Source: Pleionea sediminis (GTDB lineage: Bacteria; Pseudomonadota; Gammaproteobacteria; Enterobacterales; Kangiellaceae). Taken from it: a DNA stretch of 64,000 nucleotides. Of the stretch, positions 59,114 to 64,000 are shown one piece after another. Every line of letters begins with the position of its first letter. Within the stretch, counting starts at the first letter, position 1. A program made the position numbers and the translations under genes. The DNA lies in contig NZ_SUNB01000001.1 of the NCBI RefSeq assembly GCF_007570825.1, positions 2,232,001 through 2,296,000 of the forward strand, read 5' to 3'. Below the pieces are notes generated by a model, which saw nothing but the letters and a program-made list of their open reading frames with translations, did no database searches and was not told the origin of the DNA.

Positions 59114-61051
59114 TTATTTGTGAGCGCGGTTTGAGATAAGTTGATCGACCACAGCAGGCTCTGCCAAAGTTGAAGTGTCACCAAGATTATCAATTTCATT
59201 CGCCGCAATTTTTCTTAAAATTCTCCTCATTATCTTGCCCGAGCGAGTTTTCGGTAAACCTGGCGCCCATTGAATAACTTCTGGCTTTGCAATAGGACCG
59301 ATTTCTTTGTTCACCAAGCCAATCAGTTCTTGCTTAAGTTCATCAGTACTTTCAACGCCTGACATGAGTGTGACATAAGCGTAAACGCCTTGGCCTTTTA
59401 TATCGTGTGGAAACCCGACAACTGCCGCCTCAGCTACTTTATCGTGTAGTACGAGTGCGCTTTCTATTTCTGCCGTGCCCAACCGATGTCCTGAAACGTT
59501 TAAAACATCATCCATTCGGCCGGTGATCCAATAATAACCATCGTTATCGCGTCGAGCACCATCACCTGTGAAGTAATAACCTTTGTACTGTGAGAAATAG
59601 GTATCGATAAAACGTTGATGGTCACCATAAACGGTGCGCATTTGTCCGGGCCATGACTGGGACATAACTAAAGCTCCCTCCGCTTCGCCTTCAAGCTCTT
59701 TGCCCTCACTATCTAAAATAGCTGGTTTAATTCCGAAGAAGGGGCGAGTCGCTGAACCGGGTTTTAAATCTGTTGCTCCCGGTAAAGGAGTTAACAGGAT
59801 GCCGCCGGTTTCGGTTTGCCACCAAGTGTCTACGATCGGGCAGCGCTTTTCCCCTACAGTATGATAATACCATTCCCAAGCTTCAGGATTGATTGGTTCT
59901 CCCACTGTTCCCAGTAAATTAAGGCTGGAGCGTTTTGCCTTTTTTACAAAGTCATCGCCTTGTCCCATTAATGCTCGAATAGCCGTTGGTGCAGTGTAGA
60001 AAGTATTGACCTGGTGTTTGTCGACAACCTGCCAAAAACGCCCAGCATCTGGATAGGTTGGTACTCCTTCAAAAACGAGGGTGGTTGCGCCATTAGCTAA
60101 CGGACCATAGAAAATATAAGAGTGACCAGTAATCCAACCGGCGTCCGCTGTGCACCAGTAAACATCGCCTTCTTGATAGTCGAAAACGTATTTGTGGGTG
60201 ATAGCGGCATATAAAATATAGCCTCCACAGGTGTGAAGTACGCCTTTAGGTTTACCCGTTGAGCCTGAGGTGTAGAGGATAAAAAGCGGATCTTCAGCAT
60301 CCATCACTTCGATTGGACAGTCATTAGAAAGGGATTTTATTTCTTTGTAGTAATCGACGTCTCTTTTAGAATCCCATTCAATGTTCGCTTGGGTGTATTT
60401 AACAACGATGACTGAGTGGACGTTAGGACAGGCCGAAATTGCTTCGTCTGTATTTGCTTTTAAAGGAACTTTTTTTCCTCCTCGAAGGCCTTCGTCAGCG
60501 GTGATAACAACTTGGCAATCTGAATCGAGAATTCGACTTTTTAATGACTCCGGTGAAAATCCTCCAAAAACAACAGAGTGCACTGCACCGATTCTTGCAC
60601 ATGCCAACATGGCATAGCCGACTTCGGGAATCATAGGCATATAAATACAGACTCGATCGCCTTTTTTAACACCGCGTGCTTTTAATAGATTTGCAAACTG
60701 ACACACTTTTTGATGTAACGTTTTATAGGTGATTTTTTCGCTAACTTCTGGGTCGTCTCCTTCCCAGATTAAGGCGGTATGATCGCCTTTAGTCTCCAAA
60801 TGCCGGTCGACGCAGTTATAACAAACATTTAACTTGGCGCCTTCAAACCATTTTATTTTTCCGGCAGCGTAATCGACATTCATCACGCTATCCCACTTTT
60901 TCTCCCATGCAATAAATTCCTCTGCTTGTTCCGACCAAAACTTTTCTGGGTCTGCGAGTGAATCTTCGTACATTGATAAGTATTTTTCGTTATCAATTAA
61001 CGCTCGTGATTTGAACGATTCAATAACAGGATAAGTTGTCACTTGAGACAT
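59114..61051 (-). CDS. acs: Acetyl-coenzyme A synthetase
   Basis: AMP-forming enzyme that activates acetate to acetyl-CoA. It is 645 residues, near the usual 650: the ATP-binding loop [11 protein letters not shown] (about residue 260), [29 protein letters not shown] hinge region, and the lysine controlled by acetylation in [15 protein letters not shown] near the C-terminus. CTAGGAGA on the minus strand is a good ribosome-binding site. Divergent from the exbD-like gene; its promoter lies in the 211-bp gap 61052-61262, where I see no clear boxes. Confidence 0.97.
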   Translation of the reverse strand: MSQVTTYPVIESFKSRALIDNEKYLSMYEDSLADPEKFWSEQAEEFIAWEKKWDSVMNVDYAAGKIKWFEGAKLNVCYNCVDRHLETKGDHTALIWEGDDPEVSEKITYKTLHQKVCQFANLLKARGVKKGDRVCIYMPMIPEVGYAMLACARIGAVHSVVFGGFSPESLKSRILDSDCQVVITADEGLRGGKKVPLKANTDEAISACPNVHSVIVVKYTQANIEWDSKRDVDYYKEIKSLSNDCPIEVMDAEDPLFILYTSGSTGKPKGVLHTCGGYILYAAITHKYVFDYQEGDVYWCTADAGWITGHSYIFYGPLANGATTLVFEGVPTYPDAGRFWQVVDKHQVNTFYTAPTAIRALMGQGDDFVKKAKRSSLNLLGTVGEPINPEAWEWYYHTVGEKRCPIVDTWWQTETGGILLTPLPGATDLKPGSATRPFFGIKPAILDSEGKELEGEAEGALVMSQSWPGQMRTVYGDHQRFIDTYFSQYKGYYFTGDGARRDNDGYYWITGRMDDVLNVSGHRLGTAEIESALVLHDKVAEAAVVGFPHDIKGQGVYAYVTLMSGVESTDELKQELIGLVNKEIGPIAKPEVIQWAPGLPKTRSGKIMRRILRKIAANEIDNLGDTSTLAEPAVVDQLISNRAHK

Positions 61052-61262
61052 GCTATTCTCCTAGGAAAAGTGTAATCCCTGGTCAGCGCACTACTTCGAT
61101 CGCCGCTCAGTTTTTGTTAGTTGTTATATCCAGATATACCTTAATCGAAAATCATAGGCGCTTAAAGGTTTACACAAAGTGTTTTGATACATATCTAATA
61201 TTGAATAACCCCGCCTGCGATATTTGTTCGTTTTTAGTTAATAAGAATGAAAAGGGGGAATT

Positions 61263-61655
61263 ATGAGAAGGCGAGTAACTGACAATACCAGCGACGTTGA
61301 TATGACACCTATGTTGGATATCGTATTTATTATGCTGATCTTTTTCATCGTAGCGAGTAGCTTTGTGAAAGAATCGGCCGTTGATATGTCTCCTTTGACA
61401 AAATCAACAGAATCAGGCACTGATAAGCCAGACGTATTATTGGTTCAGTTAGATTCATTCGGAACTCTGGATGTTGATGGTCGAATGATTTCAATCAGTC
61501 AGTTATCTGCCAGTGTCGAAGCATGGAAAATCGATAAGAAAAATCCGAAAGTGGTTATTTCGACACACCAAGAAGCACCAACGGAATTTTTGGTAGGTGC
61601 AACGGATCAAGTGCGTAATGCTGGTATATCGAACATTGTTGTCGCGCCACAATAA
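61263..61655 (+). CDS. ExbD/TolR-family protein, without ExbB partner nearby
   Basis: 130 residues: a short cytoplasmic start, one membrane helix (about 18-38) with the conserved proton-path aspartate Asp19 in MTPMLDIVFIMLIFFIVASSF, and a periplasmic domain ending in the usual VRNAGISNIVVA. ExbD normally forms a motor with ExbB in Ton systems, but the neighbours here are acs and a cytochrome gene. AAAGGGGG precedes the ATG. The partner is presumably encoded elsewhere. Confidence 0.88.
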   Translation: MRRRVTDNTSDVDMTPMLDIVFIMLIFFIVASSFVKESAVDMSPLTKSTESGTDKPDVLLVQLDSFGTLDVDGRMISISQLSASVEAWKIDKKNPKVVISTHQEAPTEFLVGATDQVRNAGISNIVVAPQ

Positions 61656-61791
61656 ATAATGTCAGAACAAAATTTGAACAAGTGTTTTTAAAGAGCATCA
61701 TTTAAGTTAGTTTAGAGGCAATGTTGTGTGGTAATTCAGTTTGAACGACAGGCGGATTTCCGAGAATGTTTCAATGAATTTCAAGGGGTTA

Positions 61792-61821
61792 TTTAAAGGC
61801 TGCATCAATTAAGGCTATAAT
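61792..61821 (+). promoter_or_regulatory. Predicted promoter of the cytochrome c5 gene
   Basis: A perfect -10 TATAAT (61816-61821) with a plausible -35 TTTAAA (61792-61797) 18 nt upstream, about 60 bp before the start codon. Confidence 0.5.
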
Positions 61822-61881
61822 GCGCGCTGAATTTTGAACGTTTGGGACTCCAAAAGTCGTAGGTAACTGAGGAAGCAAAGA

Positions 61882-62370
61882 ATGAACTCCTTTAAAAACA
61901 AATGGTTATTCATAGTCTTATCGGCATTTTTTACATTGGGTCTAGCTGAAGTGACTGCGAATGACGAAGAAAATAATGATAAATCGTACGAAAAACTAAA
62001 ACAGGAAAAGCTCATTTTTAGTGAGAAAAACGTTCGAGAGCGTACAGCTCCTGTCGGCTCTATTTATGTTGAAGGTGATGATGTTCCTGCTGCAGCACCT
62101 CCTCCGGTTGCTGAGTCAACTGGTCCTAAAGACGGTAAAACAGTTTATTCGACCTATTGTAGTGCTTGTCATGCTGATGGTATAGGTGGAGCTCCGAAGT
62201 TCGGAGATGCTTCTGTTTGGAGTTCTCGAGTTGAGGCGAGTGGCATGGAAGGTCTTGTTAGTTCGGTCATAAATGGCAAAGGAATCATGCCTCCAAAAGG
62301 CGGCTGTGCGAATTGTTCTGATGATGAGTTGAAAAAAGCAGTTGAGCATATGGTTTCTAGTGCTCAGTAA
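61882..62370 (+). CDS. Cytochrome c5 family protein
   Basis: Periplasmic mono-haem electron carrier of 162 residues. Signal peptide 1-27, a charged and Pro/Ala-rich linker (about 28-80), then a class I cytochrome c domain with CSACH (Cys93, Cys96, His97), the axial methionine in GIMPPKGG, and the disulfide CANC typical of c5. It probably passes electrons to a terminal oxidase. Own promoter and terminator. Confidence 0.9.
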   Translation: MNSFKNKWLFIVLSAFFTLGLAEVTANDEENNDKSYEKLKQEKLIFSEKNVRERTAPVGSIYVEGDDVPAAAPPPVAESTGPKDGKTVYSTYCSACHADGIGGAPKFGDASVWSSRVEASGMEGLVSSVINGKGIMPPKGGCANCSDDELKKAVEHMVSSAQ

Positions 62371-62401
62371 TTTATCTAGAATTATCTGATTCAGTCTCCA
62401 G

Positions 62402-62425
62402 AAAAGGCGCAATAAGCGCCTTTTC
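62402..62425 (+). terminator. Rho-independent terminator after cytochrome c5
   Basis: AAAAGGCGC pairs with GCGCCTTTT around AATAA, followed by CTTTT. Confidence 0.85.
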
Positions 62426-62543
62426 TTTTATCTAAAGAAAACCACTCAAATCCATCAAAGTGCCTAAAACTTCTCATTTTTAAAGTTTATTTCTCTTTTT
62501 GAGAGACTCGTCACTCAAATTTTAGGTGGTATCGCGTGAAATG

Positions 62544-62576
62544 CTTATACAAAGCTTGTACTAATTTGACTTGTAC
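62544..62576 (+). repeat. Direct repeats CTTRTAC before the CadC-like gene
   Basis: CTTATAC (62544-62550), CTTGTAC (62555-62561) and CTTGTAC (62570-62576) lie in the same orientation 35-67 bp before the regulator start. Winged-helix regulators of this class often bind tandem direct repeats, so this may be its own control site. The spacing (11 and 15 bp) is uneven. Confidence 0.4.
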
Positions 62577-62610
62577 AATAGTTCATAACTAAAAACTAGA
62601 GTTCAATATC

Positions 62611-64000
62611 ATGGAAGAACAGAAGATCATTACTTTAGGTAGTAGTGAGGTTCGATTTGATCGAGAAGCTATGCTGCTGTCTTCTAAAAATGGTGAGATA
62701 AAGCTCGATAAAAAAGTTTCTTTATTACTAGAATTTTTTTTAGAGCGCCAAGATCGTGTGGTAACACGAGCAGAGCTCATTGAAAATGTTTGGGCAAATA
62801 GTTTTGTGTCTAACGATGCAATCAATCGCGCTGTTTCTGTTTTAAGAAAGGCTCTAGGCGGTGCTAAAGATGATTATATCGTTACGATTCCTAAAGTTGG
62901 TTATCGATTTACAATTCCTACGCATAAGTCATTTTCCAGTGAATTACACATAAAGAAAGATCTTGAGAACATAACATTAAACTCTATAGATAAAGAAAAT
63001 ACTACGAGTACAGTAGAGGTAGGAAGTTCTTTAACAAAAGTAGATCAAAAAAAATCAAGGCTAAAAGCGTTATCGCTTCAAGGTCGAATCAGCGCTATAT
63101 TTTTCTTTATTTTTGTTGGTCTTACTTCATTTTTTATATGGAACAACCATATTCAAAATACCAACGTTTCTTCCGATAAGGCAATTCATATCGCGGTCAT
63201 GCCATTTCGCGATTTAAGCCAAAAAAGTCCACAAGATCTCTTTACTGCGGGTCTCACTGAGGAAGTTATAAATAACCTTGCTCGAGTTGAAGGAGCCGTT
63301 GTTATTAGGCCGGGAATGTCATATCAGAACGAAGAGTATCAACTAAACTTTAAATCTTTGGCTGAAGATACTAGTGCGAACTATGTTTTAACAGGAAGTG
63401 TTCGTCGTTATTCATCAAAATTTAAAGTCGCTATTCAGTTACTTAATGTGAATACACAAGAGTTGGTCTTTTCAAATATTTTTAACCGAGAACTGTCGGA
63501 CTACTTTTATGTACAAGAGGAGTTAAGTCAGCAAATTAGCTCTGCTTTAAGTTTGTCGTTGGTACATGGTGTAAACCTTTACAGTAAAAATGTCGAGCAT
63601 CTTAGTTTTAAGGCGATTGAAGAGTTAACTATTGCTCGGGCAAGAATAAATAAATTTACGGAACAAGATATTAAAAGTGCGATAGATTCTTTAGAAGACC
63701 TTAATAGACGATTCCCAGACACTGCTGAAATATTAGGGCTACTAGCTTTTGGGAAATTTCAACTCAATAGCAGTACTAATATAGATGTCGATAGTTATTT
63801 AAAGGAAAACATAGCTATGGCAGAGCGAGCAATTAGGCTTGAACCATCCAATACAGATGCTTTATTTACTCTGGCCAATATCTATATTGGATTTCCTGAT
63901 TGGCGCGATCAAGGTTATCAAACCTTAAAAGTCCTTCTAGAAGAAAACCCGGGTAATAAGTCTTTATATATCGGTATGTTATTCAATTTTGGGATTCTTA
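62611..64000 (+). CDS. CadC-like winged-helix regulator with TolB-like and TPR regions, 3' end missing
   Basis: Membrane-spanning transcription regulator; 463 residues are visible and the frame is still open at the window edge. Residues 5-103 are an OmpR/CadC winged helix (VTRAELIENVWANSFVSNDAINRAVSVLRKALG, then IPKVGYRF). A polar linker leads to one membrane helix (about 159-177). After it, residues 192-310 resemble the TolB-like/FlgO domain seen in adenylate-cyclase-linked regulators (IAVMPFRDLS ... GLTEEVINNLARVEG ... YVLTGSVRR), and TPR-like helices start near 340. The signal sensed is unknown. Confidence 0.85.
   Translation, partial: MEEQKIITLGSSEVRFDREAMLLSSKNGEIKLDKKVSLLLEFFLERQDRVVTRAELIENVWANSFVSNDAINRAVSVLRKALGGAKDDYIVTIPKVGYRFTIPTHKSFSSELHIKKDLENITLNSIDKENTTSTVEVGSSLTKVDQKKSRLKALSLQGRISAIFFFIFVGLTSFFIWNNHIQNTNVSSDKAIHIAVMPFRDLSQKSPQDLFTAGLTEEVINNLARVEGAVVIRPGMSYQNEEYQLNFKSLAEDTSANYVLTGSVRRYSSKFKVAIQLLNVNTQELVFSNIFNRELSDYFYVQEELSQQISSALSLSLVHGVNLYSKNVEHLSFKAIEELTIARARINKFTEQDIKSAIDSLEDLNRRFPDTAEILGLLAFGKFQLNSSTNIDVDSYLKENIAMAERAIRLEPSNTDALFTLANIYIGFPDWRDQGYQTLKVLLEENPGNKSLYIGMLFNFGIL

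Overview
This window carries a chromosomal segment of a gammaproteobacterium of moderate to low GC (not counted). The gene order closely follows two well-known gammaproteobacterial neighbourhoods: the metY-rimP-nusA-infB-rbfA-truB-rpsO-pnp translation cluster, and the miaB-ybeZ-ybeY-ybeX-lnt ... leuS-lptE-holA-nadD-rsfS-rlmH-mrdA-rodA-(mltB)-rlpA-dacA-ybeD-lipB-lipA envelope/lipoate cluster that surrounds minute 14-15 of the E. coli map. The mitochondrial-type NuoG, a GlyGly-CTERM exoprotease and cytochrome c5 point to an aerobic, probably marine heterotroph, perhaps of the Oceanospirillales/Kangiellaceae kind; that placement is inference and no 16S gene is present. No IS element, phage, CRISPR array or defence locus was seen.

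Layout. 1-9177: the distal half of the complex I operon (nuoG, cut by the window edge, through nuoN), tightly packed, followed 6 bp later by an MscS-type channel gene. 10476-22475: promoter, initiator tRNA, two hairpin terminators, then rimP-nusA-infB-rbfA-truB. Three extra genes interrupt the cluster at this point: an orphan winged-helix regulator, a membrane-anchored AraC regulator and a methyltransferase. Then come rpsO with its own promoter and terminator, and pnp behind a long leader with an RNase III-type stem. 22550-27385: an accessory stretch with an outer-membrane zinc-peptidase/propeller/barrel protein, a DUF1579-like secreted protein, an ACT-domain protein overlapping acpH, and a small acidic protein. 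27433-32956: extended -10 promoter and the miaB-ybeZ-ybeY-corC-lnt operon with terminator. 32938-39500: inserted genes (aspartate/glutamate racemase-like, a 1429-residue M36 exoprotease with a C-terminal sorting signal, an ElyC-like protein). 39611-54532: one long same-strand block from leuS to lipA, with a second promoter ahead of dacA and a D-amino-acid transaminase gene between dacA and ybeD. 54570-58893: a DUF3667 membrane protein, a DedA protein overlapping a DUF1853 protein, a lipoprotein and phaR. 59114-64000: acs, a lone exbD-like gene, cytochrome c5 and the start of a CadC-like winged-helix/TolB-like/TPR regulator that runs off the window.

How the genes fit together: NADH oxidation by complex I and cytochrome c5 serve aerobic respiration; acs and PhaR link acetyl-CoA and storage polymer; the nusA and leuS blocks couple translation with ribosome maturation (rimP, rbfA, ybeY, rsfS, rlmH, truB, miaB); lnt, lptE, mrdA, rodA, mltB, rlpA, dacA and elyC-like genes build the envelope; lipB and lipA make lipoate. 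Many starts are GTG or TTG (nuoK, rimP, pnp, the peptidase, ybeZ, lptE, holA, nadD, rlpA, dat, lipB, dedA). Most of the window is ordinary core genome. The points most worth a second look are the peptidase-propeller-barrel protein, the Asn-to-Gly change in the DacA SxN motif, the dyads around the orphan winged-helix gene, the pnp leader, and the lone ExbD.
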